A stretch of DNA of 64,000 nt from DUQX01 sp050948825 (GCA_050948825.1 JBMNEO010000003.1:186001-250000), one strand, 5' to 3'; counted from the first letter of the stretch, positions 17,608 through 25,682 are shown. Program-made: numbers and translations. The notes: a model not told the origin generated them from the sequence alone.

Positions 17608-17706
17608 TCACTTGCCTCCATATTCTGTATATTCTTCCGGTTTTTTATTAACCATCATAAGTAATTCTTCATCGGGTAAACCTGAAATTCGATCTGTTAA
17701 GCTCAT
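17608..17706 (-). CDS. 32-residue protein, unknown
   Basis: The frame begins M-S-L-T-D-R-I-S-G-L-P-D-E-E-L-L and ends in E-E-Y-T-E-Y-G-G-K. GGAGAGAG is 4 nt before the ATG. The LPDEELL...EEYTEY pattern resembles a short helical tag found at the N-termini of several clostridial proteins. Its stop codon is immediately followed by the lipoprotein ATG, suggesting coupling. It may be a genuine leader protein or the relic of a longer one. Confidence 0.5.
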   Translation of the reverse strand: MSLTDRISGLPDEELLMMVNKKPEEYTEYGGK

Positions 17707-17775
17707 TATTCTCTCTCCATTCCTGGTGTTATTACAAGGCATTGATCCAATTTGCACAATCAAAGCTTTTATTGT

Positions 17776-18166
17776 TTAATTAATCTTTACAGCTGTTCCG
17801 TACATTTGAAGGTAAAAAAATTGAAACCCTGTTGTATCTATATCAATGTCTTGTCTCATAGCAATAATTGCATTTGCCCCCAACATAGCAGCACGTTTCT
17901 TTAATTCTTCTACTGCAATGAAAAAAGCTTTATCGAAGTCATTTTGTCCTGCGCTAAATTCACCATACAAATACCCCAATCAATATTCTCTCTTGATAAT
18001 AAACCTTCTCTTTTCATAGAATCTATTTGTCTTATATATTTTTTCATCACTTGCTGAGTTGACTTGATATAAGCCCCTTGTTTGAAACCTGAAAATATAC
18101 AGGCCCAATTATTTCATATTCCTCTTTTAAATCTCCTGTAGTAACCAATATATTTTTATTATTCAT
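17776..18166 (-). pseudogene. YbjQ-like (DUF74) gene broken by two frameshifts
   Basis: Three adjacent segments in three frames together make one YbjQ-like protein. Frame one runs from the ATG at 18166 (ILVTTGDLKEEYEIIGPVYF) and stops after SSQLSK. A second frame carries KKYIRQIDSMKREGLLSREN. A third carries YLYGEFSAGQNDF to the end (GANAIIAMRQDIDID, MYGTAVK). The start has GGAGGATG upstream. Either the gene is decayed or two indel errors lie between about 17965 and 18055. The intact family is small and of uncertain function. Confidence 0.75.
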
Positions 18167-18344
18167 AAAACATCCTCCATTTACATCTTTTGTATCGGAG
18201 TTTAATTTCTCTGTATATTGTAACAATTCCTGCCTGCGCCTTGCAATATTTTCATATTTCAACATATAACCGCCATACCAAAATATTAAAGTAACCCGCA
18301 AGAAAACTTATTGTCCCTTACGGATTACTTTTTACCACTTCATT

Positions 18345-18659
18345 TCATTTGACTATTTTGCCTCCGAAAACCTTTTTGTTATTGTGCATTTGTTTTAATC
18401 CTTTTCTGTCCAATCCAACGAGTTTTTGCAATTCGTCAATGGTATAGACTATTGACTGACGTGGAGCTTGCCTTGCTGCTTTGTTGTCAACCGCAAAATA
18501 TACAATTTCGTTGTCAAGGGTTCCGCTTTGAATGGCAGCAATGCCTTTCCTTCGCAATTCAGAGGAAACTTTTCTTGCTTCTTCAGCAAAATTAATAAGA
18601 TCGGCAGGTTTTTGCTTCCTATTTGCTTCCCACTTCTCAGCCATTGCCAAATAGCTCAT
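18345..18659 (-). CDS. Hypothetical protein of the element (104 residues)
   Basis: I do not recognise a family. The protein is charged and soluble, with an N-terminal helix (MSYLAMAEKWEANRKQK) and a C-terminal segment YTIDELQKLVGLDRKGLKQM that could be a short helix-turn-helix. AAGGAG lies about 10 nt before the ATG. It follows the replication-like gene by about 80 nt in the same direction, so it may be part of the element's replication or regulatory module. Confidence 0.65.
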   Translation of the reverse strand: MSYLAMAEKWEANRKQKPADLINFAEEARKVSSELRRKGIAAIQSGTLDNEIVYFAVDNKAARQAPRQSIVYTIDELQKLVGLDRKGLKQMHNNKKVFGGKIVK

Positions 18660-18741
18660 TACAAAAAAGCTCCTTCGTAGTTGTTACGCACTACGTATTT
18701 ACAGGAAAGATTTATTTCAAAATACGTAATGCGTAAGCTAT

Positions 18742-20043
18742 TTAGTTTGAATACCATTCTTCAACCGGCCTGTTCTGTTTGTTAACTGCCTTTTGGTAAA
18801 AAGCTAATTGATGATCTTCTAACACATTTAATGCCCTTGATATTTGCCATGATTTTTTGTTTCGTCCAAAGTAATTATAAATATCTGTTCTTGTCATACC
18901 GTTTTCCCCGGCCTGTTTTAAAGCTTTTAATATTTCATCAGCTACCGGATCGCCCATAGCATTTCCGAAGATATATTTTGCTGATCTCTCACAATAATCC
19001 CAAACTGCCAGGGAAGCCTTAAGATGTTCCTTTTTAATAGTGCTTGAAAAATCAAGCAAGGCATAGATACATGCTATACGCATTACCATTGCCTCTGCCC
19101 TTGCAACCATAGCACCTAATAAGCCAGGTTTACCCCCTGAGAGTTCTGAATATACCTCATACCACAACTCCCGGGAATCCTCGTCCCGTATTATCTCTTT
19201 TGTTTGTTTGCCGAATGTTACTGCCTGACTTAGTTTATTAGTTACATCTTCAAGGTTAACTGTATGCAGTTTCCCACCCTCTGGTAGGAATTTAGAACGC
19301 TTGACACAAGCCCAGAGAAAGCGGTTTCCGAAGCCATTGGCCATCTCTGTATTGTCCAGGTATCGCAGCAATTCATCTTTAGTTATGTGTGCCAGGATTG
19401 AAATATGGGCATCGGTAGATTTTGCCTTGTTATTTTTTACTAATGTGTCAAGGTTTCCATCATCCCATGCTTTACGGATAATGGCAGAGAGAGTATTTCC
19501 TTCCCTTTTCATTACCCTGATAACAGAGGCAAATTCCTGCTCTACTACTGTTAATCGCTTATCTTCAACCCCGCTCACCGTTACTACTTCTTCTTCTATG
19601 CCCTTATTGTTTTTCTTGACATCTTTTTGCTCGTCTCTTACCGCCCAAATAAGCCCTTCACCGCTGGAAAGCCCTTGAGTTATCCTGTCTTTTGACCATT
19701 CCTCGTCAATGGCCTCGAATAACCGCTTAACTTGCCCGAAGGAAACACCCTTACGTCCTTTTGAACTTTCACCCACCAAGCAGGAAAACAAGTTAAGGAA
19801 ATGTCTATCTGCTTCAGCCACGAAGTAAGCAGTCCTGCCAATTACGTTACCATATAAAACAAAGAGAGAAAAAAGCAAGGCAGCGGGATCAGCCTCACTA
19901 TGGGGTTCAATAATTTTTATGATCTCCCCGGCCAAACCTTCATAAGCATTTTCTGCTAAAGGTTCCGGCCATAAAGATAATTTTTCTTGTTCAGCAGAAC
20001 TAGAGGAAGTCCTTTCCGTTTTTTCTTTTTCCATAGTTAGCAT
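18742..20043 (-). CDS. DUF3987-like replication/primase-helicase-type protein
   Basis: A 433-residue protein resembling the DUF3987 family of mobile-element replication proteins. A Walker A-like loop GESSKGRKGVS sits at residues 91-101 (unusual R-K in place of the final G-K). A later acidic strand TVVEQEF could be the Walker B. A C-terminal winged-helix-like domain (TRTDIYNYFGRNKKSWQISRALNVLED) is near 380-415. Similar proteins in integrative elements and phage satellites support replication of the excised circle; that role is inferred here. AAGGAG lies 12 nt before the ATG. It is 26 nt downstream of the excisionase-like gene, in one operon. Confidence 0.72.
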   Translation of the reverse strand: MLTMEKEKTERTSSSSAEQEKLSLWPEPLAENAYEGLAGEIIKIIEPHSEADPAALLFSLFVLYGNVIGRTAYFVAEADRHFLNLFSCLVGESSKGRKGVSFGQVKRLFEAIDEEWSKDRITQGLSSGEGLIWAVRDEQKDVKKNNKGIEEEVVTVSGVEDKRLTVVEQEFASVIRVMKREGNTLSAIIRKAWDDGNLDTLVKNNKAKSTDAHISILAHITKDELLRYLDNTEMANGFGNRFLWACVKRSKFLPEGGKLHTVNLEDVTNKLSQAVTFGKQTKEIIRDEDSRELWYEVYSELSGGKPGLLGAMVARAEAMVMRIACIYALLDFSSTIKKEHLKASLAVWDYCERSAKYIFGNAMGDPVADEILKALKQAGENGMTRTDIYNYFGRNKKSWQISRALNVLEDHQLAFYQKAVNKQNRPVEEWYSN

Positions 20044-20069
20044 TTAATGATCACTCTCCTTTTCCGTTG

Positions 20070-20258
20070 TTAATTTTTGGTAATTCCATCTACCCACTTA
20101 TGAAGTGAGTTTTTAGATATAATCCATTTTCTGCCAACTTGCACCGCTGGGAATTCAGGATTTTTTGCTAATCTCAACATTGAGTTTCGGCCAATTCCCA
20201 AGACCTTTGCAGCTTCAACTATGGAGTATGTCAGCCGTCCTTCTTGTGGTTCTTGCAT
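20070..20258 (-). CDS. Excisionase-like helix-turn-helix protein
   Basis: A 62-residue MerR/AlpA-type DNA-binding protein: TYSIVEAAKVLGIGRNSMLRLAK forms the helix-turn-helix, and FPAVQVGRKWIISKNSLHKWV is the wing. Such proteins act as excisionases or activators of element genes. GGGAGGTG lies 7 nt before the ATG. It is the first gene of the leftward operon and is divergent from the S24 repressor, whose operators overlie its promoter. Confidence 0.85.
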   Translation of the reverse strand: MQEPQEGRLTYSIVEAAKVLGIGRNSMLRLAKNPEFPAVQVGRKWIISKNSLHKWVDGITKN

Positions 20259-20319
20259 CTCATTACACCTCCCTTCTCAACAAAATTTTTTACAATTTTT
20301 ATTGTATATATCACCCCCT

Positions 20320-20464
20320 GTGTTACCATTTGGTGTTCCCTATTTTATATTATAGTCAACATTTTCTATTTGTCAACCCCCCCCCACTTCCGGGAAATTT
20401 TTTAGAATAATATGTTGACAATCGGTAACAATATATATTATAATATAACTACTATCGGTAACAC
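20320..20464. promoter_or_regulatory. Divergent early promoters with four repressor half-sites
   Basis: Leftward promoter: TTGACA (20371-20376) and TATAAT (20349-20354), both exact, 16-bp spacer. Rightward promoter: TTGACA (20415-20420) and TATAAT (20439-20444), 18-bp spacer. Half-sites related to GTGTTACCGAT lie at 20320-20329, 20333-20343, 20421-20431 (reverse) and 20454-20464 (reverse). Each promoter therefore has two half-sites over or just after it. A nine-C run lies at 20377-20385. Confidence 0.8.
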
Positions 20465-20494
20465 CATTCAATATCAAGAAAGGTAGGGAATAAA

Positions 20495-21160
20495 ATGGAA
20501 GCCAAGACAGAAGTTGGTAAGTATATTGAAGAGAAGATGAAAGATCGAGGCTTTGAGAGTTTTAGAAAACTGGCTGAAAAAGCAGACGTAAGCAACGCTG
20601 AAATCAGCAGGATACTCAGTGGAGAACGTAAACATCCCAATCCCAACATATTGCAAAAAATTGCCATAGCATTAAACGCAAGTTATGAAGATATGCTCGA
20701 CTTGGCAGGATATTTGAGTAAAAGTAAAATTAAAACTACCTTGCCCGAAGGAATTGACCCTGTCAAAAACATTGCCCTGCTTCCCGTTCTTGGAGTAATA
20801 AGAGCAGGACAGCCTCTCTACGCAGAAGAAAATGTAATCGGGCTTGAACCCGTTAACCCTGATTTTCTTCAAGAGGGAGAATACTTCTTTTTACAGGCAG
20901 CAGGGGACAGTATGGCGAGTAGCGGTATAAAAGACGGGTCTTTTGTGCTTGTAAGAAAACAGGAAGAAATTAACAATGGGGAAGTAGCTGTAGTTATGGT
21001 TGGCGAAGAAAACGCTACTACCAAACGGGTCTATCTGAACAGCAATAATATTATCCTGCAATCCGATAATCCATCATTCGCACCACAGGTATGCCCAATA
21101 GAAAACGTGCAAATTATTGGCAAGGTCATAAGAGCGATTATTGATCCAAATGAAAGGTAA
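20495..21160 (+). CDS. XRE-family S24 (CI/LexA-like) self-cleaving repressor
   Basis: A 221-residue phage-type repressor. An N-terminal XRE helix-turn-helix spans residues 7-70 (FRKLAEKADVSNAEISRILSGE), and the C-terminal S24 peptidase domain spans about 95-215. The cleavage bond Ala104-Gly105 (VIRAGQP), catalytic Ser139 (GDSMASS) and Lys177 (ATTKRVY) are all present, so the repressor should be inactivated on RecA activation after DNA damage. That would induce the divergent excisionase-replication operon. AAAGGTAGGG stands upstream of the ATG. It is the rightmost gene of the element. Confidence 0.92.
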   Translation: MEAKTEVGKYIEEKMKDRGFESFRKLAEKADVSNAEISRILSGERKHPNPNILQKIAIALNASYEDMLDLAGYLSKSKIKTTLPEGIDPVKNIALLPVLGVIRAGQPLYAEENVIGLEPVNPDFLQEGEYFFLQAAGDSMASSGIKDGSFVLVRKQEEINNGEVAVVMVGEENATTKRVYLNSNNIILQSDNPSFAPQVCPIENVQIIGKVIRAIIDPNER

Positions 21161-21400
21161 TAGAAATATGCCTCCAGTGAGGCTTAAATCTCATTAAGGG
21201 GAAAAACATTCATTATAAATTGTCGCCCAGGATGTAATATTTTAAATGTAATATTATGTAATTCATACTGTAAAACTTACGGCAGTTTTGCTTTATGAAT
21301 GAATACTTTAAATTTTGAAAAAAGTATTAACTCCTTATAAATGCCGATAAATAGGGCATTGGGAGACGTTTTCAAATTCGCTTAAACTATGCTTTTCGTA
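21161..21400. other. Right end of the element, non-coding
   Basis: About 240 nt between the repressor stop and attR. It contains TACGGCAGTTTT at 21278-21289, about 112 nt inside attR, matching the left-end and internal copies. No gene is visible. Confidence 0.55.
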
Positions 21401-21446
21401 AATCGCACTCTAGAGGTCAGGGGTTCAACTCCCCTCGGGTCCACCA
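21401..21446 (+). repeat. Right attachment repeat (attR)
   Basis: An exact 46-bp copy of the tRNA-Ala 3' part, including CCA. It lacks the tRNA 5' half and so is not a functional tRNA. Confidence 0.93.
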
Positions 21447-21458
21447 CGATAAAAAAAT

Positions 21459-21500
21459 GGATGCCCATTTTATCGTGCTTTGTGGGCGTCCCTTTTTTTT
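21459..21500 (+). terminator. Original tRNA-Ala terminator, displaced by the element
   Basis: GGATGCCC (21459-21466) pairs with GGGCGTCC (21484-21491), followed by eight Ts. It begins 13 nt after attR. In an empty chromosome it would directly follow the tRNA. Confidence 0.85.
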
Positions 21501-21630
21501 CATAAACTCCCATTTTCTAGCGATCTCCCTCTGAGTACAGCCATTGTACAGCCATTTTTTCTGATCTTTTTTATAAGAGTTGAATTGCTTCTTTTTCTGC
21601 TTTTACCTGGGCTTCTCATCTAAAGGTCAG

Positions 21631-21987
21631 TTATTCGATGCCAAGCGCAGCTTTCCAATCAGTTTCCTTATAGCCTACCAGAACAAAGCCGTCACCGATA
21701 AGAATCGGACGCTTCACAATCATACCGTCTGATGCCAGCAGGCTATACTGTTCATCCTCGCTCATGGTCGGGAGCTTATCCTTCAGCTTCAGTTCCTTAT
21801 ACAACCGTCCGCTGGTATTGAAGAACTTTTTCAGTGGCAGACCGCTCTTTTTATGCCAATCCTTCAATTCCTCGATTGTAGGATTGTTTTCTTTGATATG
21901 CTTTTCTTCAAAGGTTACGTCGTTTGCCTCCAGCCACTTCTTAGCCTTCTGGCAGGTAGTGCATTTCGGGTAACATACAAAAATCAT
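21631..21987 (-). CDS. Spx/ArsC-family (arsenate reductase-like) protein
   Basis: 118 residues with the thioredoxin-like ArsC/Spx fold. It has a CTTC motif at residues 9-12 (YPKCTTCQKAKKWLE), IKENNPTIEELKDW, FFNTSGRLYKEL and the RPILIGDGFVLVGYKETDW end. The RPI segment and second half match YffB-type members. The cellular role could be thiol reduction or transcription control; it cannot be told from sequence. The start ATG at 21987 has GGAGG 6 nt upstream; the longer frame to 22158 reads into a pseudogene. It lies just outside attR. Confidence 0.88.
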   Translation of the reverse strand: MIFVCYPKCTTCQKAKKWLEANDVTFEEKHIKENNPTIEELKDWHKKSGLPLKKFFNTSGRLYKELKLKDKLPTMSEDEQYSLLASDGMIVKRPILIGDGFVLVGYKETDWKAALGIE

Positions 21988-22029
21988 AATGTTCCTCCAT
22001 TCTCTTTGCTGTTTTACAGAAAACCCCTT

Positions 22030-22440
22030 CAATTGTTTTACAATTAGGAACAGACCTGATATTTCGCTCTCCAGCGGTTCCTTGAGGGCGACGGCACACC
22101 ACACCAAAGGAATAACCGGTGAGGCCCACCCTTCCGGATGCGATTTCGCTACGGCCAAGTAGGCGATGGCGGCAAGGGTGTCGTCAATCTCACCTTGACC
22201 GCCGTCATGTACGCCTCACTCCGTCCCACCCCGCGGAGATTGAAGCAAAAAGAGGCGATCCCCTTTTTCGTCAAGGTCCGGCTGACGGCATAAACTACAT
22301 TGTTGTCCATGCTACGCCATACAACGGATGAAGATGGCAGATCACCAACCTCCACCGCCGTCCCAGCGCGCGGGGATCACCAGACGCCCTTCCAGGTTCA
22401 GGAGCGTCGCCGCTTAGGCATTGGCACCGAGAGCCATAAC
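22030..22440 (-). pseudogene. Degraded alpha/beta hydrolase gene
   Basis: Pieces of one alpha/beta hydrolase occur in order in different frames: LLNLEGRLVIP, VICHLHPLYG, NNVVYAVSRTLTKKGIA with FNLRGVGRSE, GEIDDTLAAIAYLAVAKSHPEG, and the nucleophile elbow GLTGYSFG. Stops and at least three frameshifts interrupt them. The family resembles dienelactone-hydrolase-like proteins of the YfhR type. It lies immediately downstream of the SagB-type gene. The remnant is GC-rich compared with the element to its left. Confidence 0.8.
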
Positions 22441-22474
22441 CAGGGCCAAGATCTGTTCGGCAATAGATAGTATG

Positions 22475-23077
22475 TTATAATCTGGTACCCACCGGCATGA
22501 GCAGCAGGGGAGCTCCTTCTACCGCCAGGATCTCTTTTACCGCGGCGTCATCGAAAGCGCCCACGGCAACCGTGGCCAGGTGCAGCGCTTCGGCCTGCAG
22601 ATAGATATTCTGCGATACGCAGCCTACTTCCATATACACATAACGGTAACCGCGCTCGCCATATCGCCGGGTGGTTCTTTTATAATGGGCTACCAGGACA
22701 ATAGAAAGCGGCGCCTGTGCCACCATCTCTTGCCCCAGGCAGGCCCGGGCCAGCTCCACCCTCAGATCGCCCCGCTGCAACATTGCCAGTGCATGAGCCC
22801 GGTAATCATAGTGATAGAGTCCGGGATCGAGGCCGTCAACTTCGCCTGCCGCCAGGTAAAGCTCCAGCGGGTAAGTGGCCCCGGCAGAAGGAGCAGCCCG
22901 TGACACCCCGGCGTCGCCCACGGCGCCCAGCCCGCCCGCGGACCAGAGCAGCTGCCCCGCCTGGGCCAGGTTCAAATCCTGATCTTGAAAATTGCGCCGC
23001 GAGATGCGGTCATAAATCGCCTCCTCCACCGAGAGACGCCCTTTGAGCACCGGCCGGGGCAGTGGAATCTTATCCAT
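22475..23077 (-). CDS. SagB/ThcOx-type nitroreductase-family oxidoreductase
   Basis: About 200 residues of the FMN-dependent nitroreductase fold, SagB branch: RISRRNFQDQDLNLAQAGQLLWSAGG, then RAAPSAGATYPLELYLAAG and YVYMEVGCVSQNIYLQAEALHL. SagB dehydrogenases oxidise azolines in thiazole/oxazole-modified peptides. Stand-alone members like this, without YcaO or precursor genes, are common and have no assigned substrate. AGGAGG lies 9 nt before the ATG at 23077. It sits next to a dead hydrolase gene and 40 nt after cysE. Confidence 0.85.
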   Translation of the reverse strand: MDKIPLPRPVLKGRLSVEEAIYDRISRRNFQDQDLNLAQAGQLLWSAGGLGAVGDAGVSRAAPSAGATYPLELYLAAGEVDGLDPGLYHYDYRAHALAMLQRGDLRVELARACLGQEMVAQAPLSIVLVAHYKRTTRRYGERGYRYVYMEVGCVSQNIYLQAEALHLATVAVGAFDDAAVKEILAVEGAPLLLMPVGTRL

Positions 23078-23126
23078 GGGCACTTACCTCCTGTTTTCGT
23101 TATTCGCTCAGTAACTTTCAAGAAAA

Positions 23127-24095
23127 TCAACAGCTGTTTTGGCCGCCCTGCTGCTGAATATTTAAATGCAAGCATTGACTGTCAGGCTCCCATGCTGCCC
23201 GGCCTTTAAAAACTAAATCCGGAGTTTTATTGCTGACCTTCGTACCGGGCGGGACTGATTTAGTTAAGAAGACATTACTGCCGATGACCACACCCTTACC
23301 GATTACAGTCTCCCCGCCCAGAATTGATGTTCCGGAATAAATGGTTACATCATCTTCAATAGTTGGATGGCGTTTTACCCCGCGCAAATTCTGACCTTCG
23401 CGTGTGGATAGAGCACCCAGGGTTACGCCCTGATAGATTTTTACATTGTTCCCGATGACGGTGGTTTCACCGATAACAACTCCTGTACCGTGGTCGATAA
23501 AAAAATACTTGCCGATCTTTGCCCCTGGATGAATGTCAATACCGGTAACGCTGTGAGCGTATTCAGTCATAATCCTGGGGATTAACGGAACAGAGTGCAA
23601 CTGCAGTTCGTGGGCCAATCGATAAACAAAAACTGCAAAAACACCCGGGTAAGAGAATACTATTTCATCTTTATCCGCAGCCGCCGGATCGCCGGCAAAG
23701 GCAGCCTCTACATCAAGTAAAATTGTTTCACGAAGTTCAGGCAATTTGCTTAAAAAAGCATAGATAATTTCATCAGCTTTCTTGGTATTATTATCTGTAT
23801 CTGCATCACCATTCACTGCCCTGTGCTGGAGGGCACAAGATATTTGCTCATGCAATTTTTCATGAATCTTAACTAGCAGATCACCAATATGGTATTCAAT
23901 GGTTGTGTTGATAAGATGACGCTGGCCGAAATATTCCGGGAAAAGCAATTCCCTTAATACAAAAATAATCTTAATAATTATTTCCCGCTTAGGTATCGAA
24001 ACAGAGACAAAAGATATTTCGGGTTCGTTCTTTCGATAACCGGTAGCAATATCATTTACAAGTTTGCCGAGCTGTTGGGGGCTCAGTCCACTCAT
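23127..24095 (-). CDS. cysE: Serine O-acetyltransferase (EpsC/CysE type)
   Basis: About 322 residues. An N-terminal helical domain (to about 150) precedes a left-handed beta-helix with the serine acetyltransferase signature: MTEYAHSVTGIDIHPGAKIG, FFIDHGTGVVIGET and YQGVTLGALS. It transfers acetyl from acetyl-CoA to serine, making O-acetylserine for CysK. The long N-terminus and C-terminal tail match the EpsC-type bacterial enzymes. AAGGTG lies 6 nt before the ATG at 24095; the GTG at 24104 overlaps it. It is the last gene of the cysK-rrf2-cysE operon. Confidence 0.93.
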   Translation of the reverse strand: MSGLSPQQLGKLVNDIATGYRKNEPEISFVSVSIPKREIIIKIIFVLRELLFPEYFGQRHLINTTIEYHIGDLLVKIHEKLHEQISCALQHRAVNGDADTDNNTKKADEIIYAFLSKLPELRETILLDVEAAFAGDPAAADKDEIVFSYPGVFAVFVYRLAHELQLHSVPLIPRIMTEYAHSVTGIDIHPGAKIGKYFFIDHGTGVVIGETTVIGNNVKIYQGVTLGALSTREGQNLRGVKRHPTIEDDVTIYSGTSILGGETVIGKGVVIGSNVFLTKSVPPGTKVSNKTPDLVFKGRAAWEPDSQCLHLNIQQQGGQNSC

Positions 24096-24122
24096 ACTTT
24101 TCACCTTCTTTTTTCTTCCAGA

Positions 24123-24593
24123 TTAGGAGGGCCTTATTGGGTCATCTATATCCGAGTCAGTTGCATTGTTTCCAGGCATAAGACGCGCTTCGTTTACTAA
24201 ATCCTGCAGAGAATATGAATCCAGTACTTCTGCGATGCAATCCCGGACTTTAGTCCATATTGGACGTGTAACACAAATACCTGCCCTTTTACAATCATCC
24301 GGATTTTGCTCACTTACACAATCAACCGGCGACAAAGGCCCTTCCAGGACCCGGATAATATCTCCCACTGATATATCCTGCGGAGCACGTCCTAAAATGT
24401 AACCCCCCTGAGAACCGCGGACGCTTTTAACCAATCCGGATTGTTTCAATGGAATCAGCAGCTGTTCCAGGTAGCGCTCAGATATTTCCTGTTTTTCTGC
24501 AATAGCATGAATTGTCCTGGGGCCTTCTTCTGCATTATAAGCCAGTTCCAGCATTGCTCTCAATCCATACCTGCCTTTGGTCGATAGTTTCAT
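24123..24593 (-). CDS. Rrf2-family transcription regulator of the cysteine operon
   Basis: About 156 residues. The winged helix begins MKLSTKGRYGLRAMLELAY, with the recognition region SERYLEQLLIPLKQSGLVKS and RGSQGGY. Unlike CymR, it keeps three cysteines (DCVSEQNPDDCKRAGIC) at about positions 92, 101 and 107, the arrangement that binds an Fe-S cluster in IscR. It lies between cysK and cysE, so it probably senses sulfur or cluster status and controls this operon. A GTG one codon upstream (24596) is an alternative start; AAGGAGG fits either. Confidence 0.9.
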   Translation of the reverse strand: MKLSTKGRYGLRAMLELAYNAEEGPRTIHAIAEKQEISERYLEQLLIPLKQSGLVKSVRGSQGGYILGRAPQDISVGDIIRVLEGPLSPVDCVSEQNPDDCKRAGICVTRPIWTKVRDCIAEVLDSYSLQDLVNEARLMPGNNATDSDIDDPIRPS

Positions 24594-24719
24594 CACGGCA
24601 TTTATTCCTCCTTTTCACAGCACTAAACTCAAGGCGAAAGTTTCCCAGACCTGAATCTCCCCTTAAAGAAATATTTCCATACTAAATGCCCAATTAATAA
24701 TTCAAATACCCGGAAAAAA

Positions 24720-25649
24720 TTACTGAAATAAAGGAGTGGAGAGATAGCGCTCACCACTGTCCGGAAATAATACCACAATGGTCTTGCCTCTGTTTTCCGT
24801 CCTCTTTGCTACCTGGGACGCAGCAAAGGCAGCCGCACCGGATGAAATGCCGACCAATAAGCCTTCTGTTTTGGATAACTGGCGGACCGTTTCATACGCT
24901 TCTTCTGTTTTAACTGGATAGATTTCATCGATAATTGATACATTTAATATATCGGGGATAAAACCGGCACCTATCCCCTGAATTTTATGAGGTCCAGGCT
25001 TGCCGCCGGAAAGTACCGGCGAATCAAAGGGTTCAACTGCTACGATTTGTGCATGCGGTTTTCTTTGTTTTAATATTTCACCTACGCCTGTAATTGTACC
25101 GCCGGTACCAACGCCGCTTACAAAAATATCTACTTTGCCATCGGTATCCCGCCAGATTTCTTCTGCAGTCGTCTGCCGGTGAATCTCAGGATTGGCTTTG
25201 TTTGCAAACTGGTTGGGAATATAAGCATGATCATATTGCCCGGCCAGTTCTTCGGCTTTTTTGATCGCCCCTCTCATCCCTTCAGCACCCGGAGTCAAAA
25301 CAAGCTCAGCGCCTAATGCTTTCAGCAGCTTTCTTCTCTCGATGCTCATGGTATCAGGCATCGTCAGGATCAGCCGATATCCTTTGGCTGCAGCTGCGAA
25401 GGCCAAACCAATACCGGTATTACCACTCGTGGGTTCAATTATTACAGTGCCCTGCTTGATTAACCCTTTTTCTTCCGCGGACTTAATCATCGCAAGACCA
25501 ATTCGATCCTTGACGCTGCCGGCCGGGTTAAAATACTCCAGCTTGGCAATTAAAACAGCTTCCAATTTGTTGACTTTACGATAATTACTTAGTTCGAGCA
25601 AAGGAGTGTTTCCGATTAAATCAGTTAAGTTCGTCACAATCTTTGGCAT
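24720..25649 (-). CDS. cysK: Cysteine synthase (O-acetylserine sulfhydrylase)
   Basis: About 309 residues, fold-type II PLP enzyme. The PLP lysine lies in NPAGSVKDRIG, the substrate loop in EPTSGNTGIGLA, and the phosphate-binding loop in GVGTGGTITG. The family end VVLFPDSGERYLSTPLF is present. It joins sulfide to O-acetylserine. The ATG at 25649 has GGAGGG 7 nt upstream; the GTG at 25664 precedes that site. It is the first gene of the operon with the Rrf2 regulator and cysE. Confidence 0.95.
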   Translation of the reverse strand: MPKIVTNLTDLIGNTPLLELSNYRKVNKLEAVLIAKLEYFNPAGSVKDRIGLAMIKSAEEKGLIKQGTVIIEPTSGNTGIGLAFAAAAKGYRLILTMPDTMSIERRKLLKALGAELVLTPGAEGMRGAIKKAEELAGQYDHAYIPNQFANKANPEIHRQTTAEEIWRDTDGKVDIFVSGVGTGGTITGVGEILKQRKPHAQIVAVEPFDSPVLSGGKPGPHKIQGIGAGFIPDILNVSIIDEIYPVKTEEAYETVRQLSKTEGLLVGISSGAAAFAASQVAKRTENRGKTIVVLFPDSGERYLSTPLFQ

Positions 25650-25682
25650 TTTATCGCCCTCCACAGGAATTATTTGCTCATT

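Larger units (their letters stand above)
13230..21446. mobile_element. 8.2-kb integrative element inserted in the tRNA-Ala 3' end
   Basis: A 46-bp sequence running from the tRNA anticodon loop through CCA (13230-13275) is repeated exactly at 21401-21446. Between the copies lie a tyrosine integrase next to the tRNA, a small ribbon-helix-helix protein, an S24-type repressor with divergent operators, an excisionase-like protein, a replication-like protein and a cargo of secreted proteins. The tRNA's own terminator now lies beyond the right copy (21459-21500), which confirms that the DNA between was inserted. There are no phage structural or conjugation genes, so it looks like a satellite-type or mobilisable genomic island. 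Confidence 0.93.

Noticed and set aside
21401..21446. Second tRNA-Ala gene
   Set aside because: Only the 3' 46 bases are present; the acceptor 5' strand and D-arm are absent, so it is attR.
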